From positions 52,130,735 to 52,194,734 of the forward strand of contig OZ038517.1 in assembly GCA_964036315.1 (NCBI GenBank): DNA of 64,000 bases, read 5' to 3'. Source of the stretch: Acanthosepion esculentum. Taxonomy: Eukaryota; Mollusca; Cephalopoda; Sepiida; Sepiidae. Below the pieces are notes generated by a model. That model searched no databases. It saw only the letters and a list, made by a program, of their open reading frames with translations, and was not told the origin of the DNA. Below, piece after piece: positions 1-12,585 of this stretch (position 1 is its first letter; each line of letters begins with the position of its first letter). The translations under genes were made by a program, and so were the position numbers.

Positions 1-224
1 CGCCAATACATTGCAAAATGACCAACAAAATATTTTTCTGTAGTTGAAGGCATACAATTGCATTCAAAATATATTTTTGAAGCCATAAAATTATGTTCAA
101 AATAACCCATAGAGATGACGATATGCCGCTAAACAAAATCTTTAAGGATTGTAAAAAGTGGATTTTTTTGTCCTGCTTTGCACTTTAATTAATTGAAGAT
201 GTTTCGGTGTTTTTATTATTAGTA

Positions 225-465
225 CAGTGTAACCCGGATATAAGAGAGATTTTCTCTGGTCCCAAATTAGAGCCTGTTAATGTATATATAATAGACCAAA
301 CCCGGATATAGGAGAAACCCGGATATAAGAGAGATTTTATCTGGTCCCAAATTAGAGCCTGTGTTAATGTATATATAATAGACCAAACCCGGATATAAGA
401 GAAACCTGGATATAAGAGACTTCTTCTACGGGCCCCGACAACTCTCTTATATCCGAGTTACACTG
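225..465. mobile_element. Pogo/Tc1-mariner-like MITE
   Basis: This is a 241-bp non-autonomous DNA transposon. It opens with CAGTGTAACCCGGATATAAG and closes with the inverse; the terminal inverted repeats run about 24 bp with one mismatch (CCC versus CTC). A TA dinucleotide lies directly outside each end (223-224 and 466-467), as expected for the target duplication of Tc1/mariner/pogo transposases. The interior holds two tandem copies of an unit of about 80 bp (CCGGATATAAGAGAG ... TAATAGACCAAA). There is no coding capacity. The assignment to pogo rather than another TA-targeting family rests only on the CAGTG terminus. Confidence 0.85.
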
Positions 466-477
466 TAGTATTTTTTT

Positions 478-722
478 ATAAATTGGTCTGTCAAATGGAT
501 AGTGGCTTGGACTGAGGAATTCGAGAGCTGCGTTTGAATTCAAGTCGAATCCATAATAATACTGTTGTGGGTATTTATTATCGAGGATGGAATGAATCCT
601 TTTCAAAACAGCCCGATTCTATAGCCTTGGATGGCAACTGGTCTACCGCAGAATGAAATGCCAGCCTACTGCCTCGTCAGTCATGTATCGAAAGATACAT
701 GATCGCCTAATAAATGACTTTA
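478..722 (+). mobile_element. tRNA-headed SINE, copy A
   Basis: The tRNA-like head (ATGGATAGTGGCTTGG, then TTTGAATTCAAGTCG as a B-box relic) is followed by a body with TTCTATAGCCTTGGATGGCA. The tail ends in a perfect 9-bp hairpin with a GAAA loop (681-702). The same body recurs at 54783, 57440, 63136 and, degraded, at 14640-14715. It fits the cephalopod SINE families with a conserved central domain; the exact family name is not certain. Confidence 0.75.
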
Positions 723-725
723 AAA

Positions 726-2030
726 AAATATATTCACTTACTTGCAGAAAGGCAGACACAAAATAATCATGGTCCAATTTCTGTTACTCACTTTATAAAT
801 TGAACACTGAATCAACGTCGGAAAGAAAGTGTCGCAGTTAGCTCCTCCTCATTTCCTTAATCCTTCAACAGGGGTCTCTCTCCCACGAGTATAAATACTG
901 GCTGACCTTTCGCCTCTTTCTCTTTTTACGGCTTACGTACACGTGCGGCCAGCTGTCTCGACTCAGGCCTCCGGCCGCAACCTCGCGCGTGAGGCGAGGT
1001 AAAAAAAACTTTCTCTTTTTTTTTTTTTTTTTTACTTATTCCAATATGTGACCTCTCACGCATACAGCGTTTCCCATATTCTGGGAACACGCTAAAAACA
1101 ATATACGCGTTCGTACGGACACTCAACACACTCACCATAACTTCTCCTCCATACAATACTCTGTAACACTTCATGTCATTGTAATTTTTTATTAATATAT
1201 ATTTGTTTGCATACATGTATATCGGTCTTGTTTGTTTCTTTATCTTCTTTGGACTCCATTATAGTCCAACATTCTTATGTAGCTGGACCGGCCAGCAGAA
1301 AATCTTAACCCAGAGATATCTCCTCATCTCTCACACATTCATCCCGCACGGTCCTCTACAAAAGTCACTATTCATTTTTGTTGAACATTAATTTAAATCG
1401 AGGCACACTCTTAGTTTTAAATTCCAATTTAAAATTTGTATTTTAATTTCTCGAAATAAAAAGAAAATTCTTTTTATAAAGGAGAACCAATTCGTCTCAA
1501 GACATTTTTTTTTTTTAAATTTCACCAAAACTACTAAAAGAGAAGACTTTCTTTTAACTTAAAGCAACTTGTAATTTTTTCAGTCATTAACGAAACCTCC
1601 CAAGTCAGAATCCACTCGGCAAACTCGCATCAAATTCAAAGGCTGGGCTCTTCAAGGAAGGAACGTCACAAAGATGGAAAAATCCTCACCAATAAGACAA
1701 GTTTTGATAAAACAAGCAAAAAAATAAATAAATATATAAACATTTGGCTTTTAAAGAATCTCCACTTTTTTCAATGCGTAAATAATGTATAGTGACACTT
1801 ACCTTTTTTTGTTTTTAATCGGCCAACTGTTGTTAAACAACAATAAGAAATTCTTCTTTAATAAATTAAGTCAAACTAACTTATTTGTTCTGTTCTTTAA
1901 AATATGTTTATAACAATATATTCGTATATAACTACTGATATATATAAAAATAAAAATAAAACAAGAAATTAGATGTCTGAGAGGTTATATAATGAAAGAA
2001 AAATAGTAAATAACGGTGTTGTACGATATA
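726..2030. other. No gene recognised
   Basis: AT-rich DNA with a TATA-like element (GTATAAATAC near 890), a short GC-rich patch (940-1000) and a 17-T run near 1015. Open frames are short and unlike any family I know. I see no repeat copy elsewhere in the window. Confidence 0.5.
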
Positions 2031-2040
2031 AGTCCCCTAT

Positions 2041-2245
2041 CAAAATTAGACCAATCGTTGGTGGATATTTATCCGCGCGCCCACGTCGCAACAGAATGCG
2101 ACACAAGGTCGGAGTTTAATATCCAGAAAAACAGCACAAAAATTGCTAAAGCCCCCTTGGAGACGCCTCAGGCACCTGGTAATGACCGCAGACTCCTATC
2201 AAAGGAGAGTTACTACCAGGGATGGGGTGCACCTGGGGTTTTTTT
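2041..2245 (+). ncRNA. Candidate structured RNA ending in a T run
   Basis: This GC-richer island sits in AT-rich DNA and contains nested inverted repeats: GTCGCA/TGCGAC around a 6-nt loop (2085-2102); CCTGGTA (2175-2181) with TACCAGG (2214-2220); and CTCC/GGAG (2193-2207) inside it. The island ends in T8, which could serve as a Pol III terminator. I do not recognise a U-snRNA, 7SK or tRNA. It could equally be a degraded foldback element. Confidence 0.25.
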
Positions 2246-2249
2246 TATT

Positions 2250-4727
2250 TAACAATAGTTTTTACAACCACCAGGTATAATTCAGAGTTAATGCTGATTT
2301 GTCGTGATACCGCGAGCTATTTAAGACAAAGCTAAAATAAAAAATAATATGAATTAATTGTAATTAAATATGCATCTATATATTTGCTTTTGTTTTTTCC
2401 GTTATCCTTAGGGCTTATTGCCTATGCTTCTTTTTCTGTTCCCAACACAATTACATACCCTCATACATATGTGGAGTACAGCATACCCGTATTAAAATGA
2501 GAATTTAATGCGGGATACACTGTCCACAAAACACACGCAAATTTCAAGAAAAGACAACACGATAAGGAATGTTTGTAGAAAAATAGAATATAGTATATTT
2601 AATAACATTCATACAGAATAAACAAATTTGTATATTAATGTCTCCTGTTTGCATAAAAGATAAATGCTTTTTAGGTCATTTAAGTAAATGTGATTTGAAT
2701 AAAAAATTGTGTGTTCACTGTCTTTCAACGACGATAATAATGTCTGTTTCTTGTTTTTGTTGCATCCGCCGAGTTGGTGAAAAAGGAAAAAGGGGCGATC
2801 AATTTAAGTTGAAAAAGAGAGTGTAAATGAGAAATAAAAGATAAGAGGAAAATGTACTTATCGGGTGGAATTGTTTTTGGAGTCAGTTGTAAATTTGTTG
2901 TTGTTGTTGTTCTGCTTTCCTACCCCACTTTCTGCTCATAGTGCCGGGTTGAGTCAGTGATGGACTTGACTGTCAGTCCTATGTCCTCTTTGATATCTGC
3001 GCCCTTCTGACCCTGATTGATTTGAGTCTCTCTATTTATGGCTGACTTCTTTTTCACACTGGCTCGTTACTTTTTTTCTTAGTTTAGGAAATCGCCTCCT
3101 TTCATTGGTCAGAAAATTAATTTCACACCTTATTGCGAAAAAATGTTTTTAATCGTTTTGATCCGATTTTACGGGTGTGCAGATCTATTTTGTGTTTTCT
3201 AGTATTTTGTTGGGACGATATAGGATTTGTATCCTATACATACCATATTAAAACACACCCAAACTTTTATTTTCTACCCAATAACAGACAATATTTACAA
3301 ATATGTCAAAATATTCTACAATACAACATGCACCGTTTGGAACAAAGTGTTTGTTAATTGGTTAAAAATTAACATTGCCATATGAAATACTTACTTAACC
3401 AATCAGAGAAAAATAAATCCCTATTTTTCTCAAACCTACTTTCGGGAAAAATTTCTTACAAAATCCCACAAATCTCAATTTTCAAGGAGAGATGCGATTA
3501 TCTCCTCTCAACCCGTGCTGAAAGAAACATGTGTCGGCGATTTCAAACGAAACAGCTACAATAGCGTGGTCGACCAGTCGGCGACTTTTTAAACGAATAA
3601 TCTCCAACAACAAAGACGGTCAGTGAATCTTCGCTAACGATAAAAGTCGTTTTTCAATCGCGGATTTTTTCTATGGATGAACTATTTAAAAGTTTTTGCT
3701 AAGCTACAGCTTTCTTTTCTATGAACCAACTACCCCAAAACTTTAACTCAAGACTATTTTTTACTTCTTTTTAATTCATATACATATGTTTGTATATACA
3801 AATGATTTATTTAACAGACATATTTTATTATTTTGGGGAATTTGGACGTTCGGATTTTTAATATAAAAAACTGGAACGACTGAATTCCCTACAGCAGTAG
3901 CAATTCATCGTTTGCTTAATAAGTAACTTTTTTAATATAATATATACGCATCAATTTAGTAAAATTTCTTTAACAACAATGACAAAAATAAAATTAATAT
4001 GATCGAATAAAAAAGGATAAAAATAATAAATAAAATAATGAAATTTATTAGGTAACGCCAAGGAATTTCTTTAAAAAAAACAAAAAACGAAAAGCACATT
4101 TTAAATAATTTAAATGCCTTTTCAAAACTTAAATGTGGGTTCTATTTGAAAGATAATGGTCTAAAAAGCTAATCCTTATTAAAAGAAAAATTAATTTTCT
4201 TATATAAATAAAGTTTTTAGGCATTTCTAAAGCATTATTATTTTTGGTCACTCATGTCGAGAATATTTCCAACCAAAAAAATCTAAAGACAGTCCAGGCC
4301 GAGGAAAAGAAGCAAAAGCATTTACTTTCTTAAGTTGCGAATGAACGTGACGTGACGTGGCATTCTAAAAACTTGCATTAAGTAATAAGTGAGCAAAAAG
4401 GAAAAACATTTCCCTTATAACTACTTCATGAATAACATGGTAATAAAATCCCGTGACCCCTGTAACTATAAAAAGTTAATAGAATCATAATCACTTTTAG
4501 TTAGTAACAACCTAGATAAGTACATTGCTCTTTCCCCTGCCTGAACAGTCAAATTCTTCACACTCACAAATCATTATAGATTTTGTCATTGTTGTTTTTG
4601 AAATTTAATTCAAATGTTTCGTTTAAAAAAAAAACAAGTTATTTAGCAACCGTTTATTTTCCTAAACCTGCTCAGTAAACAGTAGCCAAGTCTTTCTCTT
4701 TCTCTCCCCACTCTCTGTGTTTGTAAA
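2250..4727. other. AT-rich intergenic DNA
   Basis: No gene, RNA or repeat structure could be supported. The only open frames are short (60-75 codons), without motifs, and have a base composition like their surroundings. Confidence 0.5.
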
Positions 4728-5576
4728 TCTCTATATATAAAACAGAGGATGTCTGTGTGTGTCTGTCTGTGTGATACCTTTTTCACTCGAGATCCATCCA
4801 ACCAATTTTGACCAAACTTAGCACATATATTGTACAACGTAAGAGATAGGTTCTTAGCGCAAAAAATCGATAATTAAAAACATGAATAATCAATAAAGCC
4901 GATCAAAAATCGATAAATTCAACTCGGTATGTAGGTTACTTACATCATGACGAGCTCAACGATATCTCATTTTATTTCCACGCCACTGCGTTTAGCGAAA
5001 AACGAAAAATCGATTTTAACACAAATCGATTTCAACACAAATTTTAAACTAAAAACTCCCTCAATTTTCAAGCAATCCAATACAAACTTCACTCAATTTT
5101 AGCCAACAATAAGTTAATTGTTTTACAGTCATTTAACTTGATAATTGAGTACACACATATAGTGAAAACCCGCGTAAATAGCGAAAAATGGCGATTTTTA
5201 CTGGTTTCTTTCTTATTTTTCGTTGATCTTTCAACCATTTTTCATCAAACTTAACAATTGCTTTATAAATGTATCCTCTTTTACATCACTAGTAGTACAC
5301 TGATAAATTGAATTTTAAAAACTCTAAAATAATTGTGGTCTGAAGTGGGTTTCCATGATGCCTGTTTTACCCCTTCATATCCTCGGCTAAATTCGATTGA
5401 ATAAATACAGACTACTTCTGTTATATCAGTAACTGCATTAATTCAAATGATTTTTTAATGAAAGTACTTTAAAGTAATTGAAGAAGATACTCTGTTACAT
5501 CTAAACATGATGCTGTTTTTGCTCCATTCTAATTGAACACTTTTTTTCTGATCGACCTGCTGGGTATGGCTGCTAA
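4728..5576 (+). mobile_element. Non-autonomous Helitron, copy 1
   Basis: It begins A|TCTCTATATATAAAAC and ends GGCTGCTAA|T, which fits the Helitron rules: 5' TC, 3' CTRR, insertion between A and T. A GT-rich run (GTCTGTGTGTGTCTGTCTG) follows the 5' end, as in the second copy at 24352. No Rep/helicase coding is present, so it would have depended on an autonomous partner. The interior is AT-rich and rich in ATCGAT motifs. The 3' boundary is less certain because the subterminal hairpin is weak. Confidence 0.6.
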
Positions 5577-6640
5577 TAGTTACATAAACGTGTTTTTAGG
5601 TATTTATCTATAGCTCACCTACTCGAACAGAATATGGCATATGACATGTTTTGGTTGGGGGCACACGTGCTATATCCTCAGTACTTCGCTATTGGAACGG
5701 TTCAGGCATTGACCCTGACTCTCACTTTAAGGGCAATAAAAATGATACTCTCTTAGAGATGTCCCTCCGGAACTGAACATAATAAATAAGGACTTATACG
5801 TAACCAACATGTGTAGATGCTACAAGGCGTTAAAAAATACAAGATGTTATAAACACGTGTATGGTATCACGAGAGAACAAACAAAATAACAAATACCACC
5901 GGTGAGGCGAAAGGAAAAGAAACCAAGAATTATTAATATAAAATTCTTTTTTATACAAAGATGTAGAGGATGTGAGCGGACTTTCTCTTTGTGGGCAAAG
6001 GAAGCAAATTTGAGGAAGGGTAGAGTTGGTAGGGCCTGGAGTTGAGCGGTCATTGTTGATGACGTTGACAGCTTGCTCGTTCACTGCGATTCTCTTAGTG
6101 TTATGAGCGACGTTATTAAAAGCAAATGGGGTGGATTGCCACTTATAGTTTGTTTTTTTCATGTTGTTTTTAATTTGGCCGCAACGTTCGTGATTGGCTC
6201 CTTTTATATTGGTTTTATATATATTTTTGAGGGGAATTGTTTTGTGAGCCTGATATTGCACGGAGCCCCTGAGCAGAGGCCGATTTTTTTCATTTTGCTT
6301 TAACATTCACATCCGACCGACATGTAGAAAATATAATTGAAAGATATAATATCTCAGAAAGAGATATAATTTGAAGCAGAGTATAACAATGAGTATAGGG
6401 GAGTAAAATGAGAGTTCTGTGCACTTGTAGGTACGTGGTGAATCGGATGTCAAACTCTTTCGTTCTGCCTTTGGCTACTACTTACTCCTTTTTTGTGTTT
6501 GGGTTGGAGGGACCGAATTCTACTCTTATCACGAGTTAAGGTTGGTAACAGAAGACTAGAGCCTGTAGGGGAACGGGCCCTGTGTGAGATGGCGTGTGTT
6601 TTGGTTAGCCATATTAGTTGCGTGTTGAAAGGGCTGTTCC
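5577..6640. other. No gene recognised
   Basis: A 158-codon frame on the minus strand (5830-6306) overlaps a 76-codon frame on the plus strand. Neither shows a domain, a signal peptide or a plausible start context. I treat the stretch as non-coding. Confidence 0.45.
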
Positions 6641-6641
6641 C

Positions 6642-7345
6642 CACAATTATTTATTTTTGTTAGGAAAGGTGTGGAAATTATTAGCAATGGTGAAATACCA
6701 AAAGGAACATGGAGTTAAAAACATAACAACTGAATTTATTACGTATTGAAATTACATGCATGCGAACTGAAAAGTGAGACTGAGTTGCGTCCCTTTGATT
6801 AGGTAATTATTTGTATCTAGACTCATAACGAAAGAGTTGATATTTAAAATGCAGTTTAGAGATTGCCTATGTTGCATGTTGGAAATTGTCTACTGGACAA
6901 GTTGGTAAGAGTTCACAGATTGTACTTGCGTGAAACGTTGCAAAGTTCTTTAACGTCTGACTGCGTTAGTCAAGACGGGAGTTCTTGAAAGTCACATTTT
7001 GGCAGTGGTGTTGAGTGACGAAAAGAAGTTAGGTTCGAGGGTCCGCGTCGAAACAAAGAATTCTTCTGCTGCTACTCAGAAAGAATCACACGTGTTGGGT
7101 TTAAATATCATGTCTTATCACGTGACTGGCTCAGAATTGAGTTGGCGGCTAAATTGATCGTGCGTGTGGGAGCGATCTCATTGGTCGATACTGACCAATC
7201 AGCAAGTTAGATTGACGGTGATTAACCAATGAATGCCTGTTGATTATTTGTAAGTATGATATTGGTAATAATGTAACAGGAAGAATGCATTTCCTAGCTA
7301 GGTAAGCTGGTTGTCGTGGACGAGTCTACAAGCCAACTATTTTCC
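6642..7345 (-). mobile_element. Solo-LTR-like dispersed repeat, copy 1
   Basis: This is homologous along its length to 30165-30898. Shared blocks include AATTATTTATTTTTG, TTTAACGTCTGACTG, CACACGTGTTGGGTTT, GACCAATCAGCAAG and GTGGACGA.TCTACAA. Read on the minus strand it has CCAAT boxes, a TATTTAAA element and AATAAA near its end, and begins TGTAGA. This is the layout of an LTR promoter and polyA region. No target duplication was found, so the LTR reading is an inference. Confidence 0.5.
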
Positions 7346-7514
7346 GGAAGTTCTGACATTAGAAATTAGCTATTTATTTTTCACTATTATTTTTTTTTTA
7401 TTATTTGTGTGATGAGAAATTATTAGAATTTAATTTTAGAACCACTACTACAATGTTTTACAAGTTAACGTTCTAGCCTCTTTTCTGATCTTTGCCCTAA
7501 CTTTTTCCCTGCTC

Positions 7515-7745
7515 TCAAATCCGGCCCCCAAAGCCTTGATCCTTATCAGAGGTAAGAATATATTTTCTGAAGAACGAGAGAGCTGGAAAATATAAAAAGG
7601 AATCTGACCATCCTTGACCTGACCATGGTGCCATAAAGTATGTAACGCTCACAACTTGTCGGACCCTTGCTTCCAAAACTTTGATTCTTATCAGAGATAA
7701 GAATATATTTTCTGATGAATGAGAGGGCCGGGAAAGTGTATAGCA
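7515..7745 (+). repeat. Tandem duplication, about 155-bp unit
   Basis: Two diverged copies share AGAATATATTTTCTGA. The first is around 7530-7600 and the second around 7685-7745. Each has a short palindrome (CTTATCAGAGATAAG in the second copy). No coding function is evident. Confidence 0.6.
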
Positions 7746-7759
7746 GTTTTGGAGGGAAA

Positions 7760-8735
7760 CGTTCCCGATATTTCTGAGCCTTCTAATCTCGATAAATACG
7801 AAGAATATACGCCTCTTTGGCAGTGAGTACTTGACATCATCTGTGATAACATCAGGTCGGCGACAGAACACCAGTCATCTTCGGAACCTGTTCCAAGAAA
7901 AAGATATACCTGCTGGGTTCTAAAGACAAAACGTCGGCCCTCTACTAAAAATTAATTCAGATCTGCTTCCTTGCACCAAGAAATTCCCGTCATCTACCTA
8001 CGAACTCAACTACAAAATGCGGATCTTCCGACAGTTTCCTCCTGAGCAAGAACTCTAACAAAATCTATGTGAGTATTAAAATAAGTTGTTCTTAACTTAA
8101 CTGAATTTTGTTTTTAAATGCTTCCTAGTTTTCTATTGACCGAAAAACATTTCGCATCATGGTGTGAAATTTTACGAGTTTTGTTTTGGATTCGCTTTTG
8201 CGTGTGTATTAAGCAAAGTTTATAAATTCGAGTTCTTTTAAATTTCTAACAAAATCAATGAGTCAGTGCTTAGCATTTGAATTTTATATCTAGATCTTGT
8301 TTTGTTCACTACAACTGAAGAACAAAGACAAGACGATTGATCATTTTAAAAGACATACTTTATGTGCATTATACAACGAGCATGAGAATAGATAATTGAT
8401 AAAAACGTATTTTTTCAGCAGTTAAAGTCATGGTATTGGAGACGGAATCCAAATACATGTATCTGTCTGAAATGGATTGAAACACTTATCTGATGCTGTT
8501 CATATTCTACGTCCAATGATTGCTTGTCATTGCACTATTCAGGTTTGTCCGTGGCCAGCATTGCTTGTTTTTGGAGTAGGCTGAAACACATCTGTCCCGT
8601 TCGTGGTCTTCAGGGCCTCTCAGCTTTGGCGCCTAATTTTGGGTCTTACCCATTATTATCAGATAAATGGACCCGTCTTTTCTATAATCAGGTGTTATCA
8701 ACCAAAGGGTGATAAGCTATATTTTTATACAGTCG
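7760..8735. other. No gene recognised
   Basis: Mixed AT-rich sequence. The small open frames around 8524-8854 lack recognisable motifs. Confidence 0.45.
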
Positions 8736-8860
8736 CAAGAACAAAGAATATATATAAATTCACTGTCATATGTTTAGGTTTTATTCCATTTTCTAATCAT
8801 CACTTTTTCGATATATTATCTTACTGCAAATATTTTTGTTTCAATCTTAAATAATCATAT
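8736..8860 (+). repeat. Fragment related to the piggyBac-like foldback at 48248
   Basis: ATAAATTCACTGTCATATG and the following TTTAGGTTTTA match the right arm of the 48248-48782 element. CTAATCATCACTTTTT matches the inverse of its left arm. No ends are preserved. Confidence 0.5.
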
Positions 8861-8969
8861 TTTCTTTTTAACATTTTTAAATTAAAGACATGAAATCTGA
8901 CAGGCGAAACAAAATGGACAACAGAACGGGGATATTTAAGACTAATACAAAGTTTACTTACAATGCAGA

Positions 8970-9335
8970 CCTGAGTGGCCGTGGATTAGATGGTCTGGTA
9001 ACTGAAGGATGGTCGGACGGTCGTGTCGATGACGGGAAAGTTGATGTGTGGCTGTTCCGATCGTGTCGACGGTCGTAAGTTGATCGCTGCCGGTCGCCGC
9101 TGACAACGGCCGCTACAGATGATTGCTGCTGGTCGTTGCAGATGATGGTTGGACTGGTCGGGCCTCGAGGTTCAGACAACTGACGTGCGTTCGGTCCGGC
9201 CTGTGCCGGGCAGGAACGGGAATGTGGCGCTGCGATGCGGTGCTGGTGCTGTGACGTTGTTGGTCAGATTCAGTGTCCGATGCTGGCGTTGCGTATCTGC
9301 TGGTCGAGTCCGATGTCGAAACCTCCCGTAGTATT
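8970..9335. other. CpG-rich island
   Basis: CpG is frequent here (GGTCGGACGGTCGTGTCGATGA, GGTCGCCGCTGACAACGG and similar), unlike anything around it. Imperfect GGTCG/CTGGTCGTTGCAGATGA repeats give short open frames in several frames. It may be a young GC-rich insertion or a regulatory region. No protein family is recognisable. Confidence 0.4.
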
Positions 9336-9339
9336 ATAA

Positions 9340-10135
9340 CCGTAGTGTAAGGGATAGGTTATTTAACTGGACGAAAAATGGTGTAAAAATGGCAGGAAGT
9401 GTATTACGACTAGGTTCGTAACACAAAAGGGACTAAAAAGTCATTAGATCAAACTAAATTAAATTACATAGTGTGTAGGGAACACGATGAAAAGGTCAAG
9501 ATCGAAGCGTACTATTCGTTCCTGTTTGGGAGCTGCCAACGGCGGCTGTGACAACAGTAATACTGAATAAAATTGTGAGTTTGTGGTTAAATGTAAATAA
9601 AATATATATAGGAATCTGACAGAATAAGGTAATAAGTAAAGTGTATATAGTCTTTCGCGTTGATTATTTTATAGGTATGTGTAATGAGTATCCAGATAAT
9701 TTAGTCGGAAAATACAAAATACGTCTAATATTTTTTACCTCGATTTTTTGTTGAGTGCTAAGATATAAATATTACTGAAAAAAAGAAAAAGGGCCGAAAT
9801 TTTCGTTGATGTACGTGTTGACGGCCTGTCCAATACTTACAATGTCATGTGTTTGTATGTGTAAATGGGAAAAGTGGGATCGATGCTCATTGATTTAGAA
9901 ACAGTGAATTAATGATAATCATAATTGTTATAATTATTTTATTATAATTATTTTTGATACTATAAATAATTTTTATTTTTGTTATGGACACGAAGCCCAG
10001 TGTTTTTTTATTTTTTATTTTTTTGTTATTTTGGGGTTATTTTGTAGGGAAAGAAATGAAAATTAAAATTTACTTATTTATTTTGAAAATAAACGATACA
10101 GATCTATAGGATTGTCACGGAGATAAAAAAAAAAA
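9340..10135. other. AT-rich intergenic DNA
   Basis: Nothing recognisable apart from homopolymer runs and a TAATTATTATAATTA-type AT palindrome near 9920. Confidence 0.5.
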
Positions 10136-10139
10136 AAAA

Positions 10140-10960
10140 CTAAAAAAAACTCAAGGAACTTTTAATTTAAATTTTAATGTCAAATTGGAAATTTCTTCAG
10201 ATAAAATCAGGTTTTATGGGATCCTAGAACTTCCTAAAATATGAAATATATCGATTATGTGACCGTATCATTGCTGGAAAACATTTTGGATGACTTAATC
10301 TGTCTTAGTATACCATCTTCATGGTTTGTTTTTGTTGGTGTAGTAAACTAAAAAAAAAACACTCTTACGTCCTTCTTCACATAAAGTCGGGTCTTATGGG
10401 ATACTAAGACTCCCTAATTATGAAATATATAGAATATGCGACCATAATATTGTTAAAAAACGTTTTATAGAAGTTGGATCGATTTACTATGAATTTCTGT
10501 TGCAAACAGAGCGGACCCGTAAATTCGAGAAGTACCTAACAGAGATAGATACATTTACCGGTCACAATAGAGCCCACTGAACCCAATTAAAAAAAAAAGG
10601 AACAGCTAAAAAAAAGTCACAGGAAAAAAGAAACAGGACAATATTCGCACCCATCGGACAAAAAATCACCACTTCTTATCCCCAAAGTGGACAAAATCGC
10701 AGTCCCATAAATAAATTGAAAATTCAAAGAACTTTTAATTCAAATTTTAATGTCAAATTGAGACTTTCTTCACATAAAGTCGGGTCTTACTCTTACGGGA
10801 TAGTAGGTCTCCCTGAAATATTATCGATTATGTGACCGTAATATTGTTTGAAAACGTCTTCTAAAAGTTGGATCGATTCACTATGAATTTCTGTTGCAAA
10901 CAGAGCGGACCCGTAAAAACTCGTGAAGTACGCGACAGAAACACATGGCTTTATAGAACC
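10140..10960 (+). repeat. Three diverged direct repeats
   Basis: Copies start near 10150, 10375 and 10730. The first and last share CAAGAACTTTTAATT-like and TTTTAATGTCAAATTG; all three share a TCGGGTCTTAY.GGGATA region. The second and third share GAATTTCTGTTGCAAACAGAGCGGACCCGTAAA. The middle copy lacks the 5' part. No coding content is evident. Confidence 0.65.
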
Positions 10961-12585
10961 GTCCATATTTTCTACTCACCCCCGTAAAAAATACACTCTT
11001 CCATCAGAATCAGTTTTAACCAATCAACACCTCACATTGCAAATCTCGACTTTTTAATTGGTCGAGACGGCACCAAAATGTGTATCAATTTTCAAAAATC
11101 TATTTTTCCGCCAAGCTCACTGGAGCCTACTTTGATTTCCCAAAACAAATAAAAAGGACAAATTTCAGTCCAATTCACCAGTCAGTCACTTAGCTTCAGG
11201 GAGATGCCACACGAATCCACGCGTGTCACTATTTTGACTTAAGAAACTTTTCGCGCGTCAACTGCTGACTCAACCACCAACATCATTCTCTCTCCGAATC
11301 CATTACAACTTTCTTAAAAAGTGTTCATTTACACTACTAAATAGAAATTGTAATTTCAACAAAAAACAAACAAAAGGCAGTCCAAGGTAAACAACTCTGG
11401 AAGAATAAGAAAAACACATCCTACTTTATTCTCGCATATTTACTACCTAAATTACCTTTTTTGATAAATTTTCCATTCTTATTCTATTTGAACATTTCTT
11501 CAACAATTGAACATTCCTGAACTGTAATTCATTAAGATACTTAATTCACACTTCGTCAACTTTCATATAACCAAAACACAAGCTTTTTTAAATTGTTAAT
11601 TGTATATTATAAATGTTTGATGTTTTCTAATCACGACTACCGTTGTTTCTTTGTTCAATTTTGCCTTGAGATTTATTCAACTTGTATGCCTATGCTTAAT
11701 ATTGTTGTGATTAATATGAAGAACATGCTTTCACATTTATCATCTTAAACAAAAAACCTGATTACAAATTGATTTCATAGCAATCCCAACAACTTTATTA
11801 CCGACAACCATAAATTAACTGATAATTGTGACTTTTTTCTGTTTCTTTTTTTTACCGACCACGGTCATCGATTGAGGCTAGGAGGGCAAATTTAGTCTTC
11901 TGCTTTAGGTGTCACTTTTTCACCAACAATTAGGGGATACTGAAGCCACCTCTCAGTCTCGGCCCCTATATGGGTACCGTGACGTGAAAGTGTTAGAATC
12001 CAATTATTAAACATGTGAAACTTTCAGGGTCGACATGTACATTTCAGTCATTTCCGATTATCTCCCTTGATCTTTTGATCTCGTGTCGACATCGCATGCC
12101 GACGCGGAAGGAAAGTTAAACTTGTTTGGGACCTTTTTTAAAAACGGAGAAGAAAAACAGATATATTAATTTAAAAATAATAATAATTAAGATTAATTCA
12201 GGTAAGTGTCACTTTAATTTGACCTTGATTAGAGCTGTTGACTTGAAGTTTTATACTTGTTTTGGTCAAGCGAAAGTCACTGGGTTACGTTACGGTTAAC
12301 GTTAAATTAATAATTTGTTCTTTGGTTGTTTGTTTGTTGTTATCCTAATTATTTTTTTTTTATTGAAATTTATTTACGGAAAGATTTTTTTTTTTGGTTT
12401 TAATGAACTTCAAAGGGAAAAAAATAAATTTAATAATATTTGCTTTTAGTTTTATTTTTTCCTCTCTAGCAAGCATTTGTTTAAGTTACAACAGTAACAC
12501 TAAAGTTTGTTGTAAAAAAAAATATGTTTATTTCGTTGTTTTCCCAAGAAGAGATAAATAATTAAATTAAATAATAAATTTAAAA
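10961..12585. other. No gene recognised
   Basis: AT-rich with a slightly GC-richer patch at 11850-12120. No coding or repeat homology could be supported. Confidence 0.45.

Noticed and set aside
5830..6306. 158-codon minus-strand frame
   Set aside because: No domain, signal peptide or codon pattern distinct from surroundings; another frame overlaps it on the opposite strand.
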